Shown in pieces: positions 14,598-22,912 of a DNA stretch of 31,728 nt. This DNA is from Clostridium sp. UBA699 (GTDB lineage Bacteria; Bacillota; Clostridia; Clostridiales; Clostridiaceae), in assembly GCA_002298915.1 (NCBI GenBank), contig DBML01000028.1:1-31728 (forward strand), in the 5' to 3' direction. Both the position numbers and the translations under genes were made by a program. Below the pieces are notes generated by a model. The model searched no databases, was not told the origin of the DNA, and saw only the letters and a list, made by a program, of their open reading frames with translations. The stretch's first letter is position 1. Each line of letters begins with the position of its first letter.

Positions 14598-16499
14598 ATG
14601 GAATATTTTGCTGGGGAATACGACATAATTGTAATAGGCGCAGGCCACGCTGGCTGCGAAGCCGGTCTCGCTGCGGCAAGGATGGGCAGCAGGACGCTTA
14701 TGCTGACGATGAACCTCGACAGCATAGCACTCATGCCATGCAATCCGAACATAGGCGGCACCGCAAAGGGCCATCTTGTCAGGGAGATTGACGCGCTTGG
14801 CGGGGAGATGGGAGTAAACATAGACCACACCTTCATCCAGTCGAGGATGCTGAACACGTCCAAGGGGCCCGCGGTGCACTCCCTGAGGGCTCAGGCAGAC
14901 AAGAGAAGGTACTCCGAGAGGATGAAGCACGTCCTGGAGCTGCAGGAGAACCTTGACCTGAGGCAGCTGGAAGCCATAGAGGTCAGGATAGAGGGCGGAA
15001 AGGTCCAGGGAGTTCTGACAAGGAACGGGGCCTACTTCAAGGCAGGCATCGTCGTCGTCGCCTCAGGGACATACCTCAGGAGCAGGGTCATAATAGGTGA
15101 GGTCAACTACAACAGCGGACCAAGCGGACTCCAGCCTGCGGAATACCTTTCCCAGGGGCTCGAGCTGAACGGCATTGAGCTTAGGAGGTTCAAGACGGGA
15201 ACTCCTGCCAGGATAAGCAGGAGGAGCGTCGACTTCTCAAGGATGATAGAGCAGAAGGGTGATGAAAGGATAGTGCCTTTCTCCTTCATGAGCGGAAAGC
15301 TTGAGAAGGACCAGATATCCTGCTGGCTTACGTACACTACTGATGACACTCTGAAGGTCATAAGGGAGAACATCGACAGGTCTCCGCTTTACAACGGATC
15401 CATAAAGTCGGTGGGTCCAAGGTACTGCCCTTCCCTTGAGGACAAGGTGATGCGTTTCCCTGACAAGGAGATCCACCAGATATTCATCGAGCCTGAGGGC
15501 GAGAACACGGAGGAGATGTACGTGGGAGGGGCCTCGAGCTCAATGCCTGAGGACGTTCAGATAAGGATGTACAGGTCCATGGTGGGGCTAGAAAACGCCG
15601 TGATACTGAGGACGGCCTACGCGATAGAGTACGACTGCTTCAACCCCGAGGAGCTGAAGCTATCACTTGAGTTCAAGGGAATAGACGGCCTTTTCGGCGC
15701 CGGGCAGATAAACGGAAGCTCCGGCTACGAGGAGGCCGCAGCCCAGGGGCTGGTAGCCGGAATCAATGCCGCCCTTAAGTCCCAGGGAAGGGAGCCGCTT
15801 GTGTTAGACAGGTCTGAGGCCTATATAGGGGTCCTGATAGACGACCTGGTGACGAAGGGGACGAACGAGCCTTACAGGATGATGACCTCAAGGTCAGAGT
15901 ACAGGCTGCTGCTGAGGCAGGACAACGCGGACCTCAGGCTGACGGAGCTGGGACGGCAGGCGGGCCTGGTTACGGACGAAAGGTACTCCAAGTACACTGC
16001 CAGGAAAAAGGCGATAGAGGATGAGCAAGCCAGGATAAAGGGCATACAGGTTACCGGAAAGAGGGAGGTCAACGATTTCCTAATGGGACTGGGTTCTACG
16101 GAGCTCAAGAAGCCGATTAGCCTTTACGAGCTCATAAAGAGGCCTGAGCTTGACTACTTCAAGGTTTCCGAACTAGATCCGTGCAGGCCTGAACTCAGCA
16201 TGGACGTGATGGAGGAAGTCAATACCATCTCAAAGTACGAGGGCTACATCGAGAAGCAGCTCGAGCAGGTGAGCCAGTTCAGGAAGTTCGAGAGCAGGGC
16301 GCTGCCTAAGGATCTGGACTACAACCTGGTCAAGGGGCTAAGGCTCGAGGCCATTCAGAAGCTCAACAAGATCAAGCCGGAGAACATAGGGCAGGCATCA
16401 AGGGTTTCTGGCGTGTCGCCAGCGGACATGACGGTCCTCCTGATATTCATGGAAAACTACGCGAGAGCGAGCAAGGAGATAGAGGATGGATTACTATAA
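14598..16499 (+). CDS. mnmG: tRNA uridine-5-carboxymethylaminomethyl modification enzyme MnmG (GidA)
   Basis: This FAD-dependent partner of MnmE has 633 residues, the full long form. The dinucleotide-binding motif is IVIGAGHAGCEAG near residue 10. The GidA signatures GPRYCPSLEDKV and GLFGAGQINGSSGYEEAAAQG are present, and the C-terminal helical domain ends in a run of acidic and lysine residues. The ribosome binding site is weak (TTAGGAT almost touching the ATG), which suggests coupling to mnmE. Its 3' end overlaps the start of rsmG by 14 bases. Confidence 0.98.
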   Translation: MEYFAGEYDIIVIGAGHAGCEAGLAAARMGSRTLMLTMNLDSIALMPCNPNIGGTAKGHLVREIDALGGEMGVNIDHTFIQSRMLNTSKGPAVHSLRAQADKRRYSERMKHVLELQENLDLRQLEAIEVRIEGGKVQGVLTRNGAYFKAGIVVVASGTYLRSRVIIGEVNYNSGPSGLQPAEYLSQGLELNGIELRRFKTGTPARISRRSVDFSRMIEQKGDERIVPFSFMSGKLEKDQISCWLTYTTDDTLKVIRENIDRSPLYNGSIKSVGPRYCPSLEDKVMRFPDKEIHQIFIEPEGENTEEMYVGGASSSMPEDVQIRMYRSMVGLENAVILRTAYAIEYDCFNPEELKLSLEFKGIDGLFGAGQINGSSGYEEAAAQGLVAGINAALKSQGREPLVLDRSEAYIGVLIDDLVTKGTNEPYRMMTSRSEYRLLLRQDNADLRLTELGRQAGLVTDERYSKYTARKKAIEDEQARIKGIQVTGKREVNDFLMGLGSTELKKPISLYELIKRPELDYFKVSELDPCRPELSMDVMEEVNTISKYEGYIEKQLEQVSQFRKFESRALPKDLDYNLVKGLRLEAIQKLNKIKPENIGQASRVSGVSPADMTVLLIFMENYARASKEIEDGLL

Positions 16500-17202
16500 G
16501 CTTATAGAGGCTTCCTGCAGAAGCGTGGACCTCGACTTCGACGAGAACAAGTACAGCCAGTTTGTCGAATACAAGAACCTTATCCAGGAGTGGAACGAGA
16601 AGATCAACCTGACTGCCATCACGGACGACGAAGGCATAATGAAGAAGCACTTCATCGACTCGATAAAAGTCTTCAACTTCCCCGAGCTGCACAATGCCAA
16701 AAGCGTCGTGGACATAGGAACGGGGGCAGGCTTCCCGGGAGTGCCTATGAAGATAGTCAGGCCGGACATGGAAATCGTGCTGCTGGACTCGCTCATGAAA
16801 AGGGTGAACTTCCTTAACGAGGTTATCGCGAAGCTCGGCCTTGAGGGGATAAAGGCGGTTCACGGCAGGGCGGAGGATTTCGCCAAGGTGGAATACAGGG
16901 ATCACTTTGACGCTGCAGTTTCAAGGGCCGTCGCCAACATGACCCTTTTGACTGAGCTCTGCCTGCCTTTCGTCAAGGTGGGAGGCTACTTCGTCGCCAT
17001 GAAGGGGCCGGGAGCAGAAGCAGAGATAGAAGAGGCAAGGCAGGCGATAGGCATGCTGGGCGGCAAGCTCGATCAGGTGATTGAGGTTGAGATAGAGGAG
17101 AGCGACCTGAAGCACAACCTCGTGGTTGTGAGGAAGGTGAAGCCAACACCGAAGCAGTTCCCAAGAAAGCCTGGGGTGGCTGCGAAGAAGCCTTTAAAAT
17201 AG
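16486..17202 (+). CDS. rsmG: 16S rRNA (guanine-527-N7)-methyltransferase RsmG
   Basis: RsmG (GidB) methylates G527 of 16S rRNA using S-adenosylmethionine; loss gives low-level streptomycin resistance in other bacteria. The 238-residue protein has the SAM-binding VVDIGTGAGFPGVP near residues 75-88 and VLLDSLMKRVNFLNEV. Further on it has AVSRAVANM, and it ends with a basic tail (PKQFPRKPGVAAKKPLK). AAGGAGATAGAG stands before the ATG, which lies inside the end of mnmG, so translation is coupled. Confidence 0.97.
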   Translation: MDYYKLIEASCRSVDLDFDENKYSQFVEYKNLIQEWNEKINLTAITDDEGIMKKHFIDSIKVFNFPELHNAKSVVDIGTGAGFPGVPMKIVRPDMEIVLLDSLMKRVNFLNEVIAKLGLEGIKAVHGRAEDFAKVEYRDHFDAAVSRAVANMTLLTELCLPFVKVGGYFVAMKGPGAEAEIEEARQAIGMLGGKLDQVIEVEIEESDLKHNLVVVRKVKPTPKQFPRKPGVAAKKPLK

Positions 17203-17260
17203 AAATAAATGGAAATAAAAGCAATATTTGACAACAACCTTAACGGAAAGGTGGCACGTT

Positions 17261-18046
17261 ATGCAAGATAATATAAGTTACATCGCTGTGGACGCTATAT
17301 GCCCAAACGTATACCAGCCAAGGAAGTTCTTTGACGAGGAAGCTATAGAGGAGCTGGCTCAGTCGATAAGCGCCTACGGCATAATCCAGCCTATCTCCAT
17401 AAGGAGGCTGTCCGGCGACAGGTTCGAGCTAGTGGCTGGAGAGAGGCGCCTCAGGGCAGCCAGGAGGCTGGGCATGGAGGAGGTCCCTGCAATAATAGTG
17501 GACATAACCGACAGGGACTCCGCGGCCATAGCCCTCCTGGAAAACCTTCAGAGGGAGGACCTGAACTTCCTCGAGGAGGCGGAAGCCTACAGCAACCTGA
17601 TAAAGGAGCATTCCTACACTCAGGAAAAGCTGGCCGAGGTGATAGGCAAGAAGCAGAGCACGATAGCGAACAAGATCAGGATACTTAAGCTGAGCGAGGC
17701 TGTGAGGAAGATCCTTCTGGAAAGCGGTCTTACTGAAAGGCATGCGAGGGCGCTGCTGAAGCTCCCGGACGAGAAGCTCCAGCTGAAGGTTCTGGACACG
17801 GTAGTCAAGAAGGGCCTGAACGTAAAGGCGACGGAAGCGCTGGTGCAGAAATATGCTCCGGTGGAGAAGCAAAAAGAGGGAGAGGCGACCGAAGAGACAA
17901 AAAAGAAGCTTAAGGGAATATTCTCTCCGAAAGTATACATAAACACGGTGAGGCAGGTGTTCGACAAGTTCGCACCTACGGCCGAATACTCTTCAAGGGA
18001 TCTGGAAGACAAGATACAGATAACCATAACCATACCGAAAGTTTAA
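17261..18046 (+). CDS. noc: nucleoid occlusion protein Noc (ParB paralogue)
   Basis: Noc is a ParB-like CTP-switch protein that binds its own sites and keeps division away from the nucleoid. The 261-residue protein has ParB-type motifs: QPRKFFDEEAIEELAQSI, GERRLRAARRLG (CTP/ParB box) and ENLQREDLNFLEEAEAY. A helix-turn-helix (TQEKLAEVIGKKQSTIANKIRIL) lies near residues 120-142, and a C-terminal dimerisation part follows. I call it Noc rather than ParB from its place between rsmG and parA and from a perfect Noc site at 24108. An upstream in-frame TTG at 17228 is less likely; the ATG at 17261 has AAAGGTGG six bases before it. It ends at a parS-containing terminator. Confidence 0.9.
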   Translation: MQDNISYIAVDAICPNVYQPRKFFDEEAIEELAQSISAYGIIQPISIRRLSGDRFELVAGERRLRAARRLGMEEVPAIIVDITDRDSAAIALLENLQREDLNFLEEAEAYSNLIKEHSYTQEKLAEVIGKKQSTIANKIRILKLSEAVRKILLESGLTERHARALLKLPDEKLQLKVLDTVVKKGLNVKATEALVQKYAPVEKQKEGEATEETKKKLKGIFSPKVYINTVRQVFDKFAPTAEYSSRDLEDKIQITITIPKV

Positions 18047-18067
18047 AGCAATCATAGTGTTATTCAG

Positions 18068-18099
18068 GAAATGTTTCACGTGAAACATTTCTTTTTTTT
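18068..18099 (+). terminator. parS: parS site embedded in an intrinsic terminator after noc
   Basis: The perfect parS palindrome TGTTTCACGTGAAACA lies at 18072-18087. It is extended to a perfect 24-base palindrome at 18068-18091 and is immediately followed by eight T (18092-18099), 22 bases after the noc stop codon. As DNA it is the centromere site loaded by ParB. As RNA it should fold into a stem of about 10 bp with a four-base loop plus U-tract, a standard Rho-independent terminator. Confidence 0.9.
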
Positions 18100-18130
18100 A
18101 TAATCCCTTTCAATCAAGCGAAATAAACTA

Positions 18131-18136
18131 TATAAT
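18131..18136 (+). promoter_or_regulatory. candidate -10 element for parA-parB
   Basis: TATAAT stands about 40 bases before the parA TTG start, downstream of the parS/terminator. No good -35 is found 16-18 bases upstream (TTTCAA is the nearest). Another TATAAT (18099-18104) overlaps the terminator U-tract. A promoter is expected here because noc transcription should stop just upstream. Confidence 0.35.
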
Positions 18137-18175
18137 TAGAATATGCAAATCACAAACCAACAGGCGGTGAAATAT

Positions 18176-18943
18176 TTGAAGATCATTTCTATTTTTAATC
18201 AAAAGGGCGGAGTTGGGAAGACGACCACCAGCATTAACCTCTGCGCTTTCCTTGCGCTCAACGGCTACAGCGTGCTCAGCATTGACATAGACCCACAGGG
18301 GAACACCACCAGCGGCCTGGGCTTCGACAAACGGAGCATAGAGACATCGGTCTACGACGTTCTCACGTCCGATGCGACCATAGACTCTGCTATACATAAG
18401 TGCGAGCTGGTCGATAATTTCTACCTGGTTCCTTCGACCGTAGAGCTCGCAGGTGCAGAGGTGGAGCTCATATCGGTTCCAAAGAGAGAAACCATACTCA
18501 AGGAAAAGCTGGAGAAGATGGAGCAGAAGTTCGACTTTGTGTTCATCGACTGTCCTCCATCCCTTGGATTCCTGACTATAAACGCGCTCACGGCATCAAA
18601 CAGCGTTTTCATACCTATCCAGTGCGAGTTTTACGCCCTGGAAGGCGTCGGACAGCTGCTGAACACGATAAACCTCGTCAAAAAGTCTCTTAACAAGGAC
18701 ATCGAGGTAGAGGGTGTGCTGCTCAGCATGTTCGATTCCAGGGCAAACCTGTCTAACGAGGTCATGAAGGAAGTGAGGACTCACTTCAAGGACAAGGTCT
18801 ACGACACGGTAATCCCAAGGAACATAAGGTTAGCAGAGGCTCCGAGCTTCGGCCTTCCTATCATGCTTTACGATGACAAGTGCAAGGGTTCCGAGGCGTA
18901 CGAGCAGCTTGCAAAAGAATTCATTTCAAGACAGGGGAGGTAA
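18176..18943 (+). CDS. parA: chromosome partitioning ATPase ParA (Soj)
   Basis: ParA/Soj is a deviant-Walker ATPase that works with ParB in origin segregation and also regulates DnaA in B. subtilis. In this 255-residue form the deviant Walker A is NQKGGVGKTT at residues 8-17, with the signature lysine. DIDPQGNTTSGLG and FVFIDCPPSLGFLT (Walker B region) follow. An upstream ATG at 18143 would add 11 residues without family similarity. The TTG at 18176 lies six bases past GGCGGTG and starts the protein at the conserved MKIISIFNQKGG, so I chose it. It is followed by parB after five bases. Confidence 0.96.
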   Translation: MKIISIFNQKGGVGKTTTSINLCAFLALNGYSVLSIDIDPQGNTTSGLGFDKRSIETSVYDVLTSDATIDSAIHKCELVDNFYLVPSTVELAGAEVELISVPKRETILKEKLEKMEQKFDFVFIDCPPSLGFLTINALTASNSVFIPIQCEFYALEGVGQLLNTINLVKKSLNKDIEVEGVLLSMFDSRANLSNEVMKEVRTHFKDKVYDTVIPRNIRLAEAPSFGLPIMLYDDKCKGSEAYEQLAKEFISRQGR

Positions 18944-18948
18944 GGAAA

Positions 18949-19824
18949 TTGGCCAAAAAATTCGGACTAGGAAAAGGCTTGGGAGCTCTTATACCTGAGG
19001 ATGAAGCGGCAGAAGCGCAAAAAGCGGAGGAAAAAGCTGCCGCTGCTGCGAACATGATCTCGATAAACCTCATAAAGCCAAACAAAGAGCAGCCGAGAAA
19101 GGCTTTCGACGAGGAAAAGATACTTCAGCTTTCAGAATCTATAAAGGAACACGGGATAATCCAGCCCATCCTTCTCAAGAAGGACGGCGAAACGTACAGG
19201 ATAATAGCTGGCGAGAGAAGGTGGAGGGCAGCTAAGGCCGCAGGTCTCAAGGAAGTGCCGGCCATCACCATGGACATAGGCGAGAAGGAGGTCCTGGAGG
19301 TTTCGCTCATCGAGAACATACAGAGGCAGGATCTGAACCCGATTGAGGAAGCCTGGGCTTTCAGGAAGCTCCTTGACGACTTCTCCTTCACGCAGGAGGA
19401 GCTCGGTAGAAGGCTGGGCAAGTCAAGAACGGCCCTTGCAAACACCATGAGGCTCCTGAACCTGGACAAAAGGGTGCAGGACTATCTTATAGACGGTGTG
19501 ATTACAGAAGGCCACGGCAGGGCCATACTGGCGGTAGAGGACAAGGAGCTCCAGTACAAGCTGGCGCAGAAGGTGATAGACGACGGCCTGACGGTAAGGG
19601 AAATAGAGAAGCTGATATCCGACCTTTCAAAGGCCAGGCCTGAGGAAAAAGCAAAACCAGAGAAGAAGGCGGCCGATCCTTACATTCTGGACCTTAAGAA
19701 CCGCCTCGAGGAGAGGTTTGACACAAAGGTATTCATATCAAACAAGAACAGCAAGGGAAAGATAGAGATCGAGTACTACTCAAACGACGATCTTCAAAGG
19801 ATCCTAGACTTGCTAAGCGTATAA
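18949..19824 (+). CDS. parB: chromosome partitioning protein ParB (Spo0J)
   Basis: ParB loads at parS, spreads as CTP-bound clamps and recruits SMC to the origin. The 291-residue protein begins MAKKFGLGKGLGALIP, the standard ParB N-terminus that stimulates ParA. It has QPRKAFDEEKI, GERRWRAAKAAGLKEVPA (CTP-binding box), ENIQRQDLNPIEEAWAF and a helix-turn-helix TQEELGRRLGKSRTALANTMRLL. A C-terminal dimerisation domain follows an acidic/lysine linker. The start is TTG at 18949 after GGGGAGGTAAGG; reading further upstream would overlap parA without similarity. parS sites flank the parAB pair. Confidence 0.96.
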   Translation: MAKKFGLGKGLGALIPEDEAAEAQKAEEKAAAAANMISINLIKPNKEQPRKAFDEEKILQLSESIKEHGIIQPILLKKDGETYRIIAGERRWRAAKAAGLKEVPAITMDIGEKEVLEVSLIENIQRQDLNPIEEAWAFRKLLDDFSFTQEELGRRLGKSRTALANTMRLLNLDKRVQDYLIDGVITEGHGRAILAVEDKELQYKLAQKVIDDGLTVREIEKLISDLSKARPEEKAKPEKKAADPYILDLKNRLEERFDTKVFISNKNSKGKIEIEYYSNDDLQRILDLLSV

Positions 19825-19842
19825 ATGTTTCACGTGAAACAT
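19825..19842. other. parS: parS site after parB
   Basis: Perfect TGTTTCACGTGAAACA at 19826-19841, extended to an 18-base palindrome, begins one base after the parB stop codon. Unlike the copy after noc it has no T-tract on either strand. So it is a binding site only, and transcription may continue into the DUF4446 gene. Confidence 0.96.
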
Positions 19843-19862
19843 CATCAGGGAGGAAAATCAAA

Positions 19863-20363
19863 ATGGAAAGCATAACCGCAATAATAGACACATACCTGCC
19901 CTTCATACTGGGCGGAATGGCGCTGCTGATAATAATACTGTTTATAATGGTGACAGTAACCCTCAGCAGCCTTGACAAGCTGAAGCAGAGGTACAGGAAG
20001 CTCAGCAGGGGCATCGAGAACAAGAATATGGAGGAGATCATAAATGGTTATCTGGACAAGGTCGAGGAAGTCGAAAGGGAAGGCAGAGAGATAAAAGAAC
20101 TTTACGACGGTATGGACAAAAGGCTTAAGGGCTGCGTGCAGAAGGTATCCGTTGTCAGATACAGGGCGTTCGAGGACGTGGGGAGCGATTTGAGCTTCTC
20201 CGTAGCGGCCCTTGACGACAAGGACAGCGGATTCATATTAACCGGTCTGTTCGGCAGGCACGACTGCACAACCTACGCCAAGCCTGTGGACAGGGGGATA
20301 TCAAGATACGAGCTGTCCTCCGAGGAGAAGCAGGCGCTCAAAGAAGCTATGGAAAAGAAATAA
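19863..20363 (+). CDS. DUF4446 family membrane-anchored protein
   Basis: This 166-residue protein has one N-terminal membrane helix (about 12-34, FILGGMALLIIILFIMVTV) and a charged coiled-coil stretch (about 38-85). A compact C-terminal domain reads VSVVRYRAFEDVGSDLSFSVAALDDKDSGF, then GLFGRHDCTTYAKPV, matching the DUF4446 family. The function is unknown. The family is regularly found next to parB in Clostridia, and here it follows parB and parS by 38 bases with GGGAGG before the ATG. Its C-terminal part probably faces the cytoplasm. It ends at a strong bidirectional terminator. Confidence 0.85.
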   Translation: MESITAIIDTYLPFILGGMALLIIILFIMVTVTLSSLDKLKQRYRKLSRGIENKNMEEIINGYLDKVEEVEREGREIKELYDGMDKRLKGCVQKVSVVRYRAFEDVGSDLSFSVAALDDKDSGFILTGLFGRHDCTTYAKPVDRGISRYELSSEEKQALKEAMEKK

Positions 20364-20366
20364 ATT

Positions 20367-20407
20367 AAAAGGCTTTATTGTAATTTATTTACAATAAAGC
20401 CTTTTTT
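20367..20407. terminator. bidirectional terminator between convergent genes
   Basis: A 17-bp perfect stem with a five-base loop (TTTAT) runs from AAAAGGCTTTATTGTAA to its complement and ends in T runs on both strands. It lies between the DUF4446 gene (plus) and the AI-2E family gene (minus) and serves both. Confidence 0.93.
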
Positions 20408-20420
20408 ATACATAAAACAA

Positions 20421-21476
20421 TCAGAGGATGCCAACCTTCCTGAAAATGGTGTAGAGCACGACCAGGAAGATGCAGAATATCATTCCGAGGAAGCCGTTTG
20501 CCTTTAAGCCTATGAATATGGCGGCAAGGACTGCCACCGGGTGGATGCCAAGCGAACTTGAAACGATCTTTGGCTCTACGATGTGCCTGATTATGACGAC
20601 GGCCACGTATGCAACCAGGATTCCCACGCCGGTGAAATAGTTGTTGAACACGAACATGCTTATAAGCGCAACTGGCAGGTAAACAGCGCCGACTCCAAGG
20701 ATAGGCAGGATGTCGAATATGCCCGTCAGTATGCTCAAGATGAATGCATACTTTACTTTGAAAAACAGGAATACGACGAGCGTCTCGACGAAGGTGATCC
20801 CTATGACAGCGCCGTAGGACTTGAAGTAGCTTCCGAGCATGCGCCTGCTCTCCCTAACTACGGAAAGAAGCTTTTCCTCCTTGCCCTCCGGGAGCACCTG
20901 GATTATCTTTGTTCTTGCCGCAGACATGTCCTTTATGAAAAAGTACGTTGCAAGCATTGTGAAAACGACCACCATTATTATGTAGGGTACAGAAGCGACC
21001 AGGTTTAGGAGCATAGTGAGCGCCTTTCCTGTAACGGTGACGGTCGCATTGGAAAGCTTGGTTATTGAGCTAGAGAAATTGTTCTCTATGGCAGAAAGGA
21101 TGCTTGGATCGAGATTTTGGTAAAATCTTCCAACATTTTCCGCCGCCCTAATTATGTCTGCCATGTAGAGGTCTATGTAGCTTTGCGTGTTTTTGCCGAG
21201 CACCACGGCCTCCTGGGCGAGCTGGGTAAGGCCCCAGGAGAGCACAGAGATAATTACAGTGAAGAACACCACCGTCGTGATCATGGAGGCTGTCGCCCTT
21301 TTGAGGTTGAACCTCTTGCACAGGTAGAGGGTAGGCCTTCTTATTATATATGCGCATATGAAGGCGAGCACGAAGGGAAGGGTGTAGTCCAGCGTCCTGA
21401 AGAACACGAGTGCCGTCAGAGTGTATGTAATCGCAAAAATCAGAAGCCTGTCGAATCTTTCCTTCAGAAAATCCAT
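20421..21476 (-). CDS. AI-2E family / YtvI-like membrane protein
   Basis: This 351-residue polytopic protein is of the AI-2E transporter superfamily (PerM/YdbI/YtvI type). Hydrophobic helices are visible near residues 14-45 (two), 64-86, 160-185, 220-250, 252-280, 285-300 and 315-345. A soluble segment after the third helix (residues about 86-155) and the ILTGIFDILPILGVG motif are typical. Members include a quorum-signal exporter, sodium/proton antiporters and sporulation proteins, so the substrate cannot be assigned. AAGGAGGTG precedes the ATG by ten bases. It is one of only two genes in the window opposed to replication. Confidence 0.85.
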   Translation of the reverse strand: MDFLKERFDRLLIFAITYTLTALVFFRTLDYTLPFVLAFICAYIIRRPTLYLCKRFNLKRATASMITTVVFFTVIISVLSWGLTQLAQEAVVLGKNTQSYIDLYMADIIRAAENVGRFYQNLDPSILSAIENNFSSSITKLSNATVTVTGKALTMLLNLVASVPYIIMVVVFTMLATYFFIKDMSAARTKIIQVLPEGKEEKLLSVVRESRRMLGSYFKSYGAVIGITFVETLVVFLFFKVKYAFILSILTGIFDILPILGVGAVYLPVALISMFVFNNYFTGVGILVAYVAVVIIRHIVEPKIVSSSLGIHPVAVLAAIFIGLKANGFLGMIFCIFLVVLYTIFRKVGIL

Positions 21477-21500
21477 GGGTGGCGAACACCTCCTTCAATC

Positions 21501-21509
21501 TGATATAAT
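21501..21509 (+). promoter_or_regulatory. extended -10 promoter for DUF3343-mscS-DUF951
   Basis: TGATATAAT (TG-N-TATAAT, extended -10) is placed about 48 bases before the DUF3343 start. No clear -35 is visible, which extended -10 promoters can tolerate. The 80-base gap is divergent and must also hold the start of the AI-2E gene on the other strand. Confidence 0.5.
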
Positions 21510-21556
21510 AGATATGGATTTAGATACCATATTATTAGTATAACATGGAGGCAAGG

Positions 21557-21814
21557 ATGAAGGAATACTACCTGATAACATTTAAGAACACTCACGGAGC
21601 CATAAGCGGAGAAAAGAAGCTGAAGGCTGAAGGCTTCGAGGTTACGGTCATACCCACACCGACAACCCTCACTAAAAGCTGCGGAATTAGCCTCAGGATT
21701 AAGCCGGAGGATTTCGAAAGGGCTGCCGTTCTCGTAAAGGAAGGCGGAATCGACGCGGGAAGCGTCTTCTTCAAGTCAGAGGATGGCTACAGGCAGATAG
21801 AGCTTGAGAGGTAG
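21557..21814 (+). CDS. DUF3343 protein (putative Se/S carrier-like)
   Basis: This 85-residue protein is of the DUF3343 family. It begins MKEYYLITFKNTHGAISGEKKLK and carries the conserved TPTTLTKSCGISLRI with a single cysteine. The family has been described as putative sulfur or selenium carriers; this is not proven. An ATG 12 bases upstream is part of the ribosome binding region (ATGGAGG). The ATG at 21557 follows GGAGGCAAGG properly, so I chose it. Three bases separate it from mscS. Confidence 0.85.
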   Translation: MKEYYLITFKNTHGAISGEKKLKAEGFEVTVIPTPTTLTKSCGISLRIKPEDFERAAVLVKEGGIDAGSVFFKSEDGYRQIELER

Positions 21815-21817
21815 TTT

Positions 21818-22654
21818 ATGAGCAATGTAATTGAGCTTTTTCAAAAATACTCCAAATGGGACGAAACGCTTTACCATTTCGCAGCAAACACGCTGAAGAT
21901 AGTCCTAATAATCATAGCGATGTACCTGGCCGTCAGGATCGGGAGCGCCGTGATAAGGAAGCTGATAGAAAAGCACCAGACCTTCAGGTTCTCTCTGGAC
22001 GAGAGGAAATCTGAGACGCTCATAGTGGTGCTGCAGAGCATGCTCAGGTACTCGGTCTACTTCGTCGGCATCATATCCATAGCGGGGATGTTCGGCAACG
22101 TCGGCCTGACCATGGCGGGAATCGGCGGAGTTGCTGTCGGTTTCGGCTCGCAAAGCCTTATAAAGGACATCATAAACGGATTCTTCATACTTTTCGAGGA
22201 CCAGTACACCGTCGGAGACCACATCAACATAGACGGCAAAAGCGGCATAGTGGAGAGTATAGGCTTAAGGCTTACAAGGATAAGGGACTTCAACGGCGAC
22301 CTGCACACGATTCCCAACGGCTCCATAACCAAGGTTACGAACCACTCCAGGGGCGACATAAGGATACTGGTAGACATAGACATTTCCCGCTCAGCTGACC
22401 TTGACAGGGCGAACGAGGTCATCGAAGCCTTAGGGAAGAGGTTCTGCAGCGAGAATGAGGACGTGGTGGAGTGCCCTAAGGTGCTGGGGATCCAGGCGCT
22501 CAAGGAAAAGGGGCTTACCATAAGGGTCACCGGAACGACGAAGCCTCAGAAGAACGCCCCCCTGGAGATGAAGCTCAGAAGGGAAATAATCGACACGTTT
22601 ATAAAGGAAGGAATAGAGATGCCGTTTGAGCCGGCCAGAAGTTTGAAGGAGTGA
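21818..22654 (+). CDS. small-conductance mechanosensitive channel (MscS family)
   Basis: This 278-residue MscS channel opens under membrane tension to release solutes during osmotic downshock. Three hydrophobic segments lie near residues 22-45, 68-90 and 92-115. The third holds the pore-lining GIGGVAVGFGSQSLIKDIINGFFILFE. The beta domain signature follows as VGDHINIDGKSGIVESIGLRLTRIRDFNGDLHTIPNG. GAGAGGTAG stands just ahead of the ATG. Its position upstream of DUF951 and rpsF is common in Clostridia. Confidence 0.93.
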   Translation: MSNVIELFQKYSKWDETLYHFAANTLKIVLIIIAMYLAVRIGSAVIRKLIEKHQTFRFSLDERKSETLIVVLQSMLRYSVYFVGIISIAGMFGNVGLTMAGIGGVAVGFGSQSLIKDIINGFFILFEDQYTVGDHINIDGKSGIVESIGLRLTRIRDFNGDLHTIPNGSITKVTNHSRGDIRILVDIDISRSADLDRANEVIEALGKRFCSENEDVVECPKVLGIQALKEKGLTIRVTGTTKPQKNAPLEMKLRREIIDTFIKEGIEMPFEPARSLKE

Positions 22655-22659
22655 TGCAT

Positions 22660-22863
22660 ATGCCAAAGGAATTCAACATAGGAGACGTGGTGGAGCTTAA
22701 GAAGACGCACCCCTGCGGAAGCAAGGAGTGGGAAATAGTCAGGGTAGGCGCCGACATTAAGATAAAGTGCACCGGCTGCGGAAGGCTCATAATGCTTCCG
22801 AGGGGCAAGTTCGAGAAGGACGTCAAAAAAATAGTATCGGAAGGCGAAAAAACTTCGGAATAA
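22660..22863 (+). CDS. DUF951 family small protein
   Basis: This 67-residue protein (KEFNIGDVVELKKTHPCGSKEW, then KIKCTGCGRLIMLPR) belongs to DUF951. It has an SH3-like start and three cysteines (HPCG and CTGC), which could bind zinc. The function is unknown. Two earlier start codons (22651, 22654) sit on the AAGGAG site; the ATG at 22660 has eight bases of spacing, so I chose it. It follows mscS by five bases and precedes rpsF, as in many Clostridia. Confidence 0.88.
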   Translation: MPKEFNIGDVVELKKTHPCGSKEWEIVRVGADIKIKCTGCGRLIMLPRGKFEKDVKKIVSEGEKTSE

Positions 22864-22866
22864 ATG

Positions 22867-22895
22867 TTGCAATGGGCCTTCAACAATGGTAAAAT
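22867..22895 (+). promoter_or_regulatory. promoter of the rpsF-ssb-rpsR operon
   Basis: TTGCAA (22867-22872), a 17-base spacer and TAAAAT (22890-22895) are present, with TG placed one base before the -10 (extended). It lies directly after DUF951 and 65 bases before rpsF. Confidence 0.65.
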
Positions 22896-22912
22896 AATTT
22901 ATTGTAGTCCCT

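Noticed and set aside
17228..17260. TTG start 33 bases upstream of noc and a TTGACA hexamer there
   Set aside because: The extra residues have no family similarity, the ATG at 17261 has the proper ribosome binding site, and no -10 follows the TTGACA.
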